A DNA stretch of 31,308 bases from CAZPHI01 sp964586425 (GTDB lineage Bacteria; Bacillota; Clostridia; Lachnospirales; Lachnospiraceae). The notes under the pieces were generated by a model that made no database searches, was not told where the DNA came from, and worked only from the letters and a program-made list of their open reading frames with translations. The DNA lies in contig CAZPHI010000025.1 in the NCBI GenBank assembly GCA_964586425.1, positions 1-31,308 on the forward strand. The letters run 5' to 3'. The position numbers and the translations under genes are program-made. Positions 16,795 to 25,647 of the stretch are shown one piece after another (the stretch's first letter is position 1; each line of letters starts with the position of its first letter).

Positions 16795-16874
16795 AAAGGC
16801 ATCCCTAATAAAAAGGAACGCCTTTGTCCTACTAAGTAATAACTTATCGATTATCGCAAATCGCTTTGCCTTTT
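16795..16874 (-). promoter_or_regulatory. Transcription attenuator in the glnN leader
   Basis: On the minus strand the leader contains an 11-bp hairpin, AAAGGCGTTCC with GGGATGCCTTT (16795-16825, 9-base loop), running into seven or more T: an intrinsic terminator placed before glnN. The first bases of the transcript contain AAAAGGCA (16867-16874), exactly complementary to TGCCTTTT in the 3' arm of that terminator, so a competing antiterminator can form. Two short hairpins lie between (GCAAA-GCGA-TTTGC and TAAGT-TATT-ACTTA). The hairpin could instead be the terminator of the upstream sortase gene, but the promoter position argues against that. The ligand or protein that would control it is unknown. 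Confidence 0.6.
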
Positions 16875-16877
16875 AAT

Positions 16878-16906
16878 AAAATAACTCATATTTAGTTAAA
16901 ATGCAA
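16878..16906 (-). promoter_or_regulatory. Promoter of glnN
   Basis: On the minus strand, TTGCAT (16901-16906), a 17-base spacer and TATTTT (16878-16883). The start site is expected near 16872, upstream of the leader terminator. Confidence 0.65.
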
Positions 16907-16956
16907 GTACTTTTTTCAAAAAAATCAAAAGTTGTACCAGCAATGTATAATAATAG

Positions 16957-17856
16957 CTAATCCAGCGCCGACTCTCCAACATATATTCCAGACACAATCC
17001 AGCGCTCTGCATCGTCTCCTGTACATGTTGAGAATGTTACAATCTGTTTTGCATCAGACACATCAACCCCAGTGTCATAATATGACCAGCTCTTTTTGTC
17101 CTTGGCATATTGCCTAAGACTTGATAAATCACCAAAACCGATCTGATAGGTTGTGGAATTCTCAACGTCTGTCGTGTATGCAGTGAATATCTTGTATTCC
17201 ATAATCTTATTCTCTGTATATATATAGAACTTGTCATTGCCTGTCTGATTGTAGAATTTGGAACCACTATAGTTCGACAGCTTTCCGAACATACTGCCGT
17301 TCTTCATATTGTGTCCATATATTATGACATGAGATGCTGCCAGTCCTTCTTCAATCCTGTAATCTACGAATAGTGCTCCAGCACTGTTTGTTGTATTGTT
17401 AAATGTATGTGTAAGGTAATAATCGTTATCATCCCCCTGTACAATTGGCAGTCTTATGTCAATTGAAGGAATATAAAGATACCCTACACCATCAGGATTA
17501 ATTGATAAAAGTTTCTCATGATTGTATACGAATGGCACCTCGATTATCTCATCACCTTTGCCATTATTAATTGTATATGTGCTTTGTGATGGGGTCAGGA
17601 CCGAATCCTCTATCGTCTTGTATACATCATCGCCCTGTTTGTAATTAAGGAATATTGTCACCAGCATATACCCAGAATAGAGGAATACACATAAGCACAC
17701 AATCATAATAACTCTTCGAATCACATCAGAAACTCTAGTCTTACGCTTCCTATCCGTTTCATTAACAGCCTCTACTGTATTATCATCTACTATATTATCT
17801 TCTACACTATTATTATCTACATTATTATCTACATTATTATCTATATGGTTATTCAT
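16957..17856 (-). CDS. srtB: Class B sortase
   Basis: A membrane-bound cysteine transpeptidase that attaches surface proteins to the cell wall. The protein has 299 residues. An Asn/Asp/Val-rich cytoplasmic tail (1-45) ends in RKRKTR, followed by a membrane anchor at about 47-70. The extracellular sortase fold has the catalytic triad H182 (IIYGHNM), C278 (TFSTCT) and R285 (AERWIV). YLYIPSIDIRLPIVQGDDND and the spacing are those of SrtB rather than SrtA. AGGT lies six bases from the ATG. It begins 43 bp after the fructose-bisphosphate aldolase gene and may be co-transcribed with it. No sorting-signal substrate is encoded in the window. Confidence 0.9.
   Translation of the reverse strand: MNNHIDNNVDNNVDNNSVEDNIVDDNTVEAVNETDRKRKTRVSDVIRRVIMIVCLCVFLYSGYMLVTIFLNYKQGDDVYKTIEDSVLTPSQSTYTINNGKGDEIIEVPFVYNHEKLLSINPDGVGYLYIPSIDIRLPIVQGDDNDYYLTHTFNNTTNSAGALFVDYRIEEGLAASHVIIYGHNMKNGSMFGKLSNYSGSKFYNQTGNDKFYIYTENKIMEYKIFTAYTTDVENSTTYQIGFGDLSSLRQYAKDKKSWSYYDTGVDVSDAKQIVTFSTCTGDDAERWIVSGIYVGESALD
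17809..17844. repeat. Three tandem 12-bp units in the sortase N-terminus
   Basis: ATTATTATCTAC is repeated three times (last unit with one change) and codes for in-frame VDNN/IDNN units in the cytoplasmic tail. Copy number changes would keep the frame. Confidence 0.8.
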
Positions 17857-17899
17857 TAACTACCTATGTTCTTTCATGCTTATTTTCATTAAAGTATAA

Positions 17900-18763
17900 T
17901 TATGCTCTGTCAGCTGAACCAAATAATTCGATTTTTTCTCTGACAGTTGCCTTAATAGCTTCAACTCCTGGGGCAAGAACCTTACGAGGGTCAAAACCTT
18001 TACCTTCAAGATCTTTGCCTTCTTCTATGTACTTACGAACTGCAGCTGTGAATGAAAGCTGGCACTCTGTATTAACATTAATCTTAGCAACACCAAGATT
18101 AATAGCCTTCTTAATCATATCTGCTGGAATTCCTGTACCACCATGTAATACAAGTGGCATCTCACCTGTTCTATTCTTAACCTGCTCAAGTGTCTCAAAG
18201 CTGAGGCCCTTCCAGTTCGCTGGATATTTGCCATGGATATTACCAATTCCTGCTGCAAGCATTGTTACACCAAGGTCTGCAATCATCTTGCACTCATCTG
18301 GGTCTGCACACTCGCCCATTCCAATAACACCATCTTCTTCTCCACCAATTGCACCAACTTCTGCTTCAAGTGACATTCCTTTTTCCTTGCAGATGTCTAC
18401 AAGCTTTGTTGTCTTATCAATATTCTCTGCAATTGGATAATGTGAACCATCAAACATAATTGATGAGAATCCTGCATCTACACACTTGAGGCATGCTTCA
18501 TATGAACCATGATCAAGATGAAGTGCTACAGGAACTGTAATATTCATCTCCTCAAGCATACCATTAACCATACCAACGATTGTCTTATAACCACACATAT
18601 ATTTGCCTGCACCTTCTGAAACACCCAAAATAACTGGTGAATTCATCTCCTGTGCTGTAAGTAAAACTGCCTTTGTCCATTCAAGATTATTGATATTGAA
18701 CTGTCCAACTGCATATTTGCCTGCCTTTGCTTTCTCTAACATGTCCTTTGCTGAAACTAACAT
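17900..18763 (-). CDS. fba: Fructose-1,6-bisphosphate aldolase, class II
   Basis: This glycolytic enzyme splits fructose-1,6-bisphosphate into dihydroxyacetone phosphate and glyceraldehyde-3-phosphate using zinc. The 287-residue length is typical of the shorter class II enzymes. Zinc ligands are visible at H85 (LHLDHGS, with catalytic D84), H177 (IGNIHGKY) and H207 (VLHGGTGIP); LEAEVGAIGG and INVNTECQLSF are also conserved. Related tagatose-bisphosphate aldolases share these motifs, but the sequence reads as a standard glycolytic Fba. A strong AGGAGG lies eight bases before the ATG. The sortase gene follows it by 43 bp. Confidence 0.93.
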   Translation of the reverse strand: MLVSAKDMLEKAKAGKYAVGQFNINNLEWTKAVLLTAQEMNSPVILGVSEGAGKYMCGYKTIVGMVNGMLEEMNITVPVALHLDHGSYEACLKCVDAGFSSIMFDGSHYPIAENIDKTTKLVDICKEKGMSLEAEVGAIGGEEDGVIGMGECADPDECKMIADLGVTMLAAGIGNIHGKYPANWKGLSFETLEQVKNRTGEMPLVLHGGTGIPADMIKKAINLGVAKINVNTECQLSFTAAVRKYIEEGKDLEGKGFDPRKVLAPGVEAIKATVREKIELFGSADRA

Positions 18764-18864
18764 AGTAACTACCTCCTAGACTTGAATAAATTAACTTAAT
18801 TTAATTAATTTGAATAAACTCTGTTCTAATTATACTTCATCGCTTAAGAAATTAAAAGCACAAT

Positions 18865-19731
18865 TTACAAATATGTACTTCCCTTCGACACCATACGTTG
18901 CGCCGTATACATGCTTATTCCAAATCCATCTCCAATTCCCTTTGTTGTAATCTTAAGTTTCCCCGATTCATATTCTATATACATACACGGAGACTTAAGA
19001 TTCATTAGTTTCGCAAATTCCTTTCCGCTTAGCACTGTCTTATCAACCTTAATCTGAACCACATAGCCTGCTGCATCACGTTCAGCTATTTGCAGCATTT
19101 CCCTAATATTGTCCTTATCAATTTTGATTTTGTATTTTGAATTAAGCAGTTTTTTGGCAAACTGCTCATTATCGACTTCTGTGACACTAAGGAACTGCTC
19201 GCATTGCAAATCATCATTACAAGTCACTCCCTCCCTGGTTTTGCCACAGCTCAAGCTATGACTTTCAATTCTGCAGACTGCGCCATCACTTGTTGCCGTT
19301 TTTCCTGACGTCGCATCGACATTATCCCTTAGCAGCGTGCTAAAATCCTCATAACTGCTGCCCCATGCCTTTTTCATCTGAGCAATATCAACATACTCCA
19401 CACCTACGTCGCTCTTCTTGATGGTCATATTTGAGCCCATGCGCTCGTAGATATTACTTCTTATCATAAATGCTTTTAACTTAATTAACTCAGGGTAGAT
19501 TACATACGAATCGTCCCATTCTGCTGAAATAGCGCCGATTATATACTCTGTGATTCCGACATTGCTTCCATCATCAAGAATGATTCTACGTCCTTCCGCC
19601 AGCGTATTATCTAATTTTTCTTCGATAACACCACTCATGCACATCGTAATCCAATATGGAATTAGAAGGCTGAAGAACATTATTGCCAATACACGGCAAA
19701 TTGCCCGTTTGTATAGTTTCCTTTTATACAT
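18865..19731 (-). CDS. Divergent SpoIID-like protein
   Basis: A 288-residue membrane-anchored protein with one N-terminal helix (about residues 12-33). The remainder follows the SpoIID/LytB layout: GITEYIIGAISAEWDDSYVI with the glutamate of the family's AEM catalytic motif kept as AEW, LIKLKAFMIRSNIY, a CRIESHSLSCGKTREG block and a C-terminal GIGDGFGISMYTAQRMVSKG, which corresponds to GHGVGMSQYGA.....G. The histidine of the GHG motif is missing. SpoIID proteins are lytic transglycosylases for spore engulfment; relatives act in cell-wall turnover. Whether this one is active is unclear. The ATG directly follows the T-run of the glycogen phosphorylase terminator, and its ribosome binding site AGGGGG is the terminator's 3' arm. 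Confidence 0.7.
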   Translation of the reverse strand: MYKRKLYKRAICRVLAIMFFSLLIPYWITMCMSGVIEEKLDNTLAEGRRIILDDGSNVGITEYIIGAISAEWDDSYVIYPELIKLKAFMIRSNIYERMGSNMTIKKSDVGVEYVDIAQMKKAWGSSYEDFSTLLRDNVDATSGKTATSDGAVCRIESHSLSCGKTREGVTCNDDLQCEQFLSVTEVDNEQFAKKLLNSKYKIKIDKDNIREMLQIAERDAAGYVVQIKVDKTVLSGKEFAKLMNLKSPCMYIEYESGKLKITTKGIGDGFGISMYTAQRMVSKGSTYL

Positions 19732-19734
19732 AAA

Positions 19735-19791
19735 AATCCCCCTAATACCTGTACCAGATTATATCAGTCTAGTATATGATATTAGGGGGTT
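19735..19791 (-). terminator. Terminator of glgP carrying the SpoIID-like gene's ribosome binding site
   Basis: On the minus strand AACCCCCTAATA pairs with TATTAGGGGGATT across a loop of about 32 bases, then ATTTTTATG. The stem's 3' arm AGGGGG is seven bases from the ATG of the next gene, so the same hairpin ends transcription and would hide the ribosome binding site in read-through RNA. Confidence 0.8.
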
Positions 19792-19796
19792 GATTA

Positions 19797-22256
19797 TTAC
19801 AGTTCTACTTTAACTTTCTCAAGTTTCCAGATATCTCTTACATATTCCTCAATAGTTCTATCTGATGAGAATTTGCCAGAACATGCTGTGTTAAGCATAA
19901 CTGATCTAGCCCATGCTTTCCCGTCAGCATACTTTGCATTAATTCTGCTCTGTGCTTCTGCATAAGAGCGGAAATCTTTAAGAATAAAGTAAGTATCTGC
20001 ACGGCTGCTGCTCATTGTGTTAAGAAGTGAATTATATAAGTCACAAAATAACTCTGTATTATCTCTACTGAATTCACCATTAATTAACTGCATAAGCACT
20101 TTTCTAACATCCTGGTCATTGTTGAATATCTCCATTGGATCATATCCGCCTTCATTCTCATAACGAATAACTTCGTCAGAAGAAAGACCAAAGATTACTG
20201 CATTATCTTCTCCAACTTCCTGCACTATCTCTACGTTAGCGCCATCCATTGTTCCAATTGTCATTGCTCCGTTAAGCATGAACTTCATATTACCTGTTCC
20301 AGATGCTTCTTTAGATGCTGTAGATATCTGCTCACTTACATCTGCTGCTGCAAAGATAATCTCAGCATTAGATACACGATAGTTCTCAATGAATACAACC
20401 TTGATTTTATTATTGATTGATTTATCATTATTGATCACATCTGCTACATTGTTGATAAGCTTGATCGTAAGCTTAGCATTCTTATAACCTGCTGCTGCCT
20501 TAGCACCAAAGATGAATGTTCTTGGAATCATCTCCATATCCGGATGCTCTTTGATCTGATTGTACAGATACATAACATGAAGTATATTAAGAAGCTGACG
20601 TTTGTATTCATGAAGTCTCTTTACCTGCACATCAAAAATAGAACGAGGGTCAACATCAATTCCATTATGTTCTTTAATGTACTTAGCAAGTCTTACTTTG
20701 TTCTGATACTTAATCTGCATGAATTCCTGCTGACATTGCTCATCATCTACATAGACCTTTAATTTGGCAAGCTTTGATAAATCAGTAACCCATTCATCAC
20801 CAATCTTGTTGTTAATCCAAGATGCAAGCAATGGATTACCATGAAGTAAGAATCTTCTCTGTGTAATACCATTAGTCTTATTATTAAACTTATCTGGCAT
20901 CATCTCATAGAAATCTCTTAATTCCTGTTTCTCAAGGATTTCAGTATGAAGTCTTGCTACACCGTTAACTGAGAAACCAGCAACAATTGCAAGATGTGCC
21001 ATCTTAACCTGACCATCATATATAACTGCCATCTTGCGGATCTTATCCTGGTTGCCAGGATATGCAGCCTTAATCTGCTCTACAAATCTTCTATTAATCT
21101 CTTCTACAATCTGATATACACGAGGTAATAATCTTGAGAATAATTCAATTGGCCATTTCTCAAGGGCCTCAGCCATAATTGTATGGTTAGTATATGCACA
21201 AGCCTTAGTTGTAATATTCCATGCTTCATCCCATTCAAGGCCTTCTTCATCCATAAGAATTCTCATTAACTCAGCAACTGCAACAGTTGGATGTGTATCA
21301 TTCATCTGAATTACAACTTTATCTGCCAATCCCTTAATGTCTTTGTGATTCTCTTTGTATTTGCTTACTGCTCTCTGAACACTCGCAGATACGAAGAAAT
21401 ACTGCTGTTTTAATCTTAGCTCTTTTCCCGCATAGTGATTATCGTTAGGATATAATACTTCTACGATATTCTTAGCAAGATTCTCTTCCTCGATTGCTTT
21501 ATGGTAATCACCTTTATCAAATGAATCCAAGTTAAATGTTTTAACAGCCTCTGCATCCCATATTCTTAATGTATTAACTGTGTTATTACCATATCCAACT
21601 ACTGGAATATCGTATGGAATAGCCATTACTGAACGATAATCTTCCTGAACAAATCTGTCTCTTCCTGTCTCATCTCTAAAAGAACGTACATATCCACCGA
21701 ATTTGACTTCTACTGCATAATCGGCTCTCTTAATCTCGAATGGGTTACCATCTTTTAACCAGTTATCAGGTACTTCAACCTGATATCCATCTTGGATTTC
21801 CTGTTTGAACATACCATATTTGTAACGGATACCGCAGCCATAAGCTGGATACTCCAAAGTTGCAAGTGAATCAAGGAAACATGCTGCAAGACGACCAAGT
21901 CCACCATTACCAAGTGCTGCATCTGGCTCCTGATCTTCAATTACATTGATATCAAGGCCAAGTTCTTCTAACACTTCTTTAATCTCATCATAAGCAAGAA
22001 GGTTAATCATATTATTACCAAGGGCTCTACCCATAAGGAATTCCATTGACAAATAATAAACTGTCTTTGCATCCTGCTTCTCATATTCTTTATGTGTTGC
22101 AATCCATTTGTCGATAATTATATCTTTTACAGAATATGCTACTGCCTGGAATATCTGCTGGTCATTAGCTTCTTCAATTGTCTTTCTGTAAAGAGTCTTA
22201 ACATTATCTACCACACTCTTTTTAAATGCTGCTTTATCAAAATTACTACTTATCAT
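19797..22256 (-). CDS. glgP: Glycogen/maltodextrin phosphorylase
   Basis: This releases glucose-1-phosphate from alpha-1,4-glucans with phosphate, using pyridoxal phosphate. The 819-residue protein matches the full family length. The PLP-binding stretch EASGTGNMKFMLNGAMTIGT is complete, with the Schiff-base lysine at about 658. YYLSMEFLMGR, ALGNGGLGRLAACFLDSLAT, NDTHPTVAVAELMR and RLHEYKRQLLN are other family signatures. AGGAGG lies eleven bases before the ATG. A promoter at 22291-22319 and the hairpin at 19735-19791 make it a separate unit, though read-through could reach the SpoIID-like gene. Confidence 0.95.
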   Translation of the reverse strand: MISSNFDKAAFKKSVVDNVKTLYRKTIEEANDQQIFQAVAYSVKDIIIDKWIATHKEYEKQDAKTVYYLSMEFLMGRALGNNMINLLAYDEIKEVLEELGLDINVIEDQEPDAALGNGGLGRLAACFLDSLATLEYPAYGCGIRYKYGMFKQEIQDGYQVEVPDNWLKDGNPFEIKRADYAVEVKFGGYVRSFRDETGRDRFVQEDYRSVMAIPYDIPVVGYGNNTVNTLRIWDAEAVKTFNLDSFDKGDYHKAIEEENLAKNIVEVLYPNDNHYAGKELRLKQQYFFVSASVQRAVSKYKENHKDIKGLADKVVIQMNDTHPTVAVAELMRILMDEEGLEWDEAWNITTKACAYTNHTIMAEALEKWPIELFSRLLPRVYQIVEEINRRFVEQIKAAYPGNQDKIRKMAVIYDGQVKMAHLAIVAGFSVNGVARLHTEILEKQELRDFYEMMPDKFNNKTNGITQRRFLLHGNPLLASWINNKIGDEWVTDLSKLAKLKVYVDDEQCQQEFMQIKYQNKVRLAKYIKEHNGIDVDPRSIFDVQVKRLHEYKRQLLNILHVMYLYNQIKEHPDMEMIPRTFIFGAKAAAGYKNAKLTIKLINNVADVINNDKSINNKIKVVFIENYRVSNAEIIFAAADVSEQISTASKEASGTGNMKFMLNGAMTIGTMDGANVEIVQEVGEDNAVIFGLSSDEVIRYENEGGYDPMEIFNNDQDVRKVLMQLINGEFSRDNTELFCDLYNSLLNTMSSSRADTYFILKDFRSYAEAQSRINAKYADGKAWARSVMLNTACSGKFSSDRTIEEYVRDIWKLEKVKVEL

Positions 22257-22290
22257 ATTCTTTAAAGCCTCCTGTACAAAGTATGAATTA

Positions 22291-22319
22291 ATACTATCAC
22301 AATTTTATAAAATTTTCCA
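22291..22319 (-). promoter_or_regulatory. Probable promoter of glgP
   Basis: On the minus strand TGGAAA (22314-22319), a 17-base spacer, and TAGTAT (22291-22296), about 35 bp before the start codon. Confidence 0.5.
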
Positions 22320-22382
22320 CCTTAATGATAATTATTCAGTATTTTGGAAGAAGTGATTGTTTTTTTTGCGAAATACGACAAA

Positions 22383-22421
22383 AGACCATCGCATAAAGTT
22401 TCAATCTCTATGCGATGGTCT
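22383..22421 (-). terminator. Terminator of ileS
   Basis: AGACCATCGCATA pairs perfectly with TATGCGATGGTCT (13 bp, 13-base loop) directly after the ileS stop codon; a short T-run follows on the minus strand. Confidence 0.88.
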
Positions 22422-22435
22422 CAACATATATTTTA

Positions 22436-25400
22436 TTACTGCTTCTCAACACCGATTGTTACATCTTCACCGTTGATACTCCAGTCTTTAACATATCCTT
22501 CTGTCTTACCAACAATTACATCAAGTGCAAGTACTTCTGAAAGAATTGATGCTTTATTCTTGTTGATTAATTCAGCGATTTTTTCATTGCCGTTAACATA
22601 GATATTAATCTTATCCATAACTTCAAATCCAGCATCTTTTCTCATTGTCTGAACTTTACTGATGATTTCACGGATGAAACCTTCTTCGATAAGCTCTGGT
22701 GTAAGATTTGTATCAAGTACAACTGTAACACCATTATAGCTATCTGATACATAGCCTTCCATCTGTGCCATATCTATAAGAAGATCATCTTTCTCAAGTT
22801 CAATGTCTGTTCCATTGATGTTAAGTTTGAGAACTCCTGAGTTATTAAGTTCATCCATTGCTGCGTTGCCATCAACTGCTGCAAGAGCCTGACGGATGTC
22901 ATTAAGAATCTTACCGTATTTTGGTCCTAATGTCTTAAGCTGTGGTTTGAATGTATATGATGTGAATGCTCTAACATCTGATTTGAATTCAACATTCTTT
23001 ACATTAAGCTCATCTTCAATAATTTCCTTGAAGAATTCTGATAATGTCCAGTCTGCCTTGATGAACATTGTTCCAATTGGCTGTCTGTTCTTAATGTTAG
23101 ATGCATTACGACATGCACGGCCAAGAACAACTGCTTCAAGAACATCTTCCATATTAGCTTCAAGCTCTGTATCAATCCACTGTTCATTAACAGCTGGAAA
23201 ATCACAAAGATGTACACTAACTGGAGCTGAACTATCTACCTTACATACAAGGTTACGATAGATATCTTCTGTCATGAATGGAATCATTGGAGCTGCTGTT
23301 TTAACTAATGTTACAAGAGTTGTGTAAAGAGTCATATAAGCATTAATCTTATCCTGCTCCATGCCCTTTGCCCAGAATCTTTCTCTTGAACGTCTTACAT
23401 ACCAGTTACTTAATTCATCAACAAAGTCTTCAAGTACTCTTGCTGTCTCTGTAATCTTGTAGTTTGCAAGGTTGTTATCAACATTTTTAACCATTGTATT
23501 AAGTCTTGAAAGAATCCATTTGTCCATTACTGGTAATTTATCATAATCAAGAGTGTACTTTGTAGGGTCAAACTCATCAATATTAGCATATAATACAAAG
23601 AATGCATACGTATTCCAGATTGTACCCATGAATTTTCTCTGGCCTTCTGTAACAGCCTTATCATGGAAACGGTTAGGAAGCCATGGTGCTGAATTCTCAT
23701 AAAAATACCAACGAATTGCATCTGCGCCGTGGGTCTTCAATGCGTCGAATGGATCAACAGCATTTCCCTTAGACTTACTCATCTTCTGACCATTCTCATC
23801 CTGAACATGTCCAAGAACGATTACATTCTCATAAGGTGCTTTGTTAAAAAGCAATGTTGAGATTGCAAGAAGTGAATAGAACCAACCTCTTGTCTGGTCA
23901 ACAGCCTCTGAGATGAACTTAGCAGGGAACTGCTGTGCGAACACATCCTTATTCTCGAATGGATAGTGGTGCTGTGCGAATGGCATAGAACCTGAATCAA
24001 ACCAGCAGTCAATTACTTCTGGGACTCTCTTCATCTGCTTTCCGCAGTGTGGACACTTAATTGTTACATTATCAATGTATGGTCTGTGAAGCTCAATATC
24101 CTCAGGGCAGTTATCTGACATACTCTTTAATTCTTCGATGCTTCCGATTGAGTGCATCTCGCCACAATCTTCACACTGCCAGATATTAAGTGGAGTACCC
24201 CAGTAACGGTTACGGCTGATGCCCCAATCCTGAACGTTCTCAAGCCAAGCGCCGAATCTACCAGTTCCGATTGTCTCTGGAATCCAGTTGATTGTCTTGT
24301 TGTTAGCAATAAGGTTAGCTTTTACTTCTGGATCTGTCATCTTAATGAACCAACTCTCTCTAGCATAGTAGATAAGAGGTGTATCACATCTCCAGCAGAA
24401 TGGATAATCATGTTCGAATTTTGGTGCATCGAATAATTTGCCTTCTCTATCAAGATCCTTTAATACTTCTGGATCTGCTTTCTTAACGAAGAGTCCTGCA
24501 TATGGTGTCTCTTCTGTCAAATCACCCTTTCCATCAACAAACTGTACGAATGGAAGGTCGTAGTTACGTCCTACTTTGGCATCATCTTCACCAAATGCTG
24601 GTGCGATATGAACGATACCAGTACCATCAGACATTGTTACATATGAATCACATGTTACATAATGTCCTTTCTTATGCTGTTTTGCTGCTGATTCAGCTGC
24701 ACATGCATATAATGGCTCGTATTCTTTATATTCTAAATCTTTACCTTTATAAGTCTCTAATACTTCATAATCCTTAGCGCCTTCATTGCCAGTCTTTTCA
24801 GCAATACCGCCAAGTACCTTATCAAGAAGTGCTTCTGCCATATAATAAGTATAACCGTCACCAGCATTTACTTTACAATATGTCTCCTCTGGGTTAACAC
24901 AAAGTGCAACGTTAGATGGAAGAGTCCATGGAGTTGTTGTCCATGCAAGGAAATAAGCATCTTCGCCAACTACCTTGAATCTTACAACTGCAGAACGTTC
25001 TTTAACTGCTTTGTAGCCCTGTGCAACTTCGTGAGAAGAAAGAGGTGTACCACAACGAGGACAGTAAGGAACAATCTTGAATCCCTTGTATAAGAGCTTC
25101 TTATCCCAAATCTGCTTTAATGCCCACCACTCAGATTCGATGAAGTTATTATCATATGTTACATATGGGTTATCCATATCAGCCCAGAAACCAACTGTAG
25201 ATGAGAAATCTTCCCACATACCTTTGTATTTCCAAACACTTTCTTTACAATAGTTGATGAATGGCTCTAAACCGTATTCTTCAATCTGCTCTTTACCATC
25301 TAGGCCGAGCATCTTCTCAACTTCAAGTTCAACAGGAAGTCCGTGTGTATCCCATCCAGCCTTACGAGGAACCATGTAACCCTTCATTGTCTTATATCTT

Positions 25401-25609
25401 GGAATCATATCCTTGATAACACGAGTTAATACATGTCCGATATGTGGTTTACCATTAGCAGTTGGTGGTCCATCATAGAATGTGTAAGTTTCACCCTGTT
25501 TACGATTCTCAATACTCTTGTTAAAGATGTCATTGTCTTTCCAGAATTGCTCTACGTTTTTTTCTCTCTCAACAAAATTCAGATTTGTCGAAACTTTGTC
25601 ATATAACAT
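22436..25609 (-). CDS. ileS: Isoleucyl-tRNA synthetase, type 2
   Basis: This charges tRNA-Ile with isoleucine. The class I signatures are present: HIGH at residues 56-59 (GKPHIGHVLTR) and KMSKSKGN. The editing domain carries WTTTPWTLPSNVALCVNP, and WDTHGLPVE lies in the N-terminal part. The 1057-residue length, the MVPRKAGWDTHGLP context and the C-terminal layout fit the eukaryote-like type 2 IleS rather than the shorter B. subtilis/E. coli type 1. Type 2 enzymes are often less sensitive to mupirocin; that is family knowledge and untested here. The ATG has AGAGGTAG upstream. It is expressed from its own promoter through a T-box leader (25648-25898). Confidence 0.95.
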   Translation of the reverse strand: MLYDKVSTNLNFVEREKNVEQFWKDNDIFNKSIENRKQGETYTFYDGPPTANGKPHIGHVLTRVIKDMIPRYKTMKGYMVPRKAGWDTHGLPVELEVEKMLGLDGKEQIEEYGLEPFINYCKESVWKYKGMWEDFSSTVGFWADMDNPYVTYDNNFIESEWWALKQIWDKKLLYKGFKIVPYCPRCGTPLSSHEVAQGYKAVKERSAVVRFKVVGEDAYFLAWTTTPWTLPSNVALCVNPEETYCKVNAGDGYTYYMAEALLDKVLGGIAEKTGNEGAKDYEVLETYKGKDLEYKEYEPLYACAAESAAKQHKKGHYVTCDSYVTMSDGTGIVHIAPAFGEDDAKVGRNYDLPFVQFVDGKGDLTEETPYAGLFVKKADPEVLKDLDREGKLFDAPKFEHDYPFCWRCDTPLIYYARESWFIKMTDPEVKANLIANNKTINWIPETIGTGRFGAWLENVQDWGISRNRYWGTPLNIWQCEDCGEMHSIGSIEELKSMSDNCPEDIELHRPYIDNVTIKCPHCGKQMKRVPEVIDCWFDSGSMPFAQHHYPFENKDVFAQQFPAKFISEAVDQTRGWFYSLLAISTLLFNKAPYENVIVLGHVQDENGQKMSKSKGNAVDPFDALKTHGADAIRWYFYENSAPWLPNRFHDKAVTEGQRKFMGTIWNTYAFFVLYANIDEFDPTKYTLDYDKLPVMDKWILSRLNTMVKNVDNNLANYKITETARVLEDFVDELSNWYVRRSRERFWAKGMEQDKINAYMTLYTTLVTLVKTAAPMIPFMTEDIYRNLVCKVDSSAPVSVHLCDFPAVNEQWIDTELEANMEDVLEAVVLGRACRNASNIKNRQPIGTMFIKADWTLSEFFKEIIEDELNVKNVEFKSDVRAFTSYTFKPQLKTLGPKYGKILNDIRQALAAVDGNAAMDELNNSGVLKLNINGTDIELEKDDLLIDMAQMEGYVSDSYNGVTVVLDTNLTPELIEEGFIREIISKVQTMRKDAGFEVMDKINIYVNGNEKIAELINKNKASILSEVLALDVIVGKTEGYVKDWSINGEDVTIGVEKQ

Positions 25610-25647
25610 AATCTACCTCTTTCTGCACTGATGTGCTCTAATAAAAA

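Noticed and set aside
16795..16874. Glutamine (glnA-type) riboswitch or classical ANTAR target in the glnN leader
   Set aside because: The conserved glnA RNA core is not visible, and the small hairpins do not have the A1/G4 hexaloops of ANTAR sites.
17809..17844. The tandem 12-bp units as a CRISPR or mobile repeat
   Set aside because: They are in-frame codon repeats within the sortase tail with no spacers.
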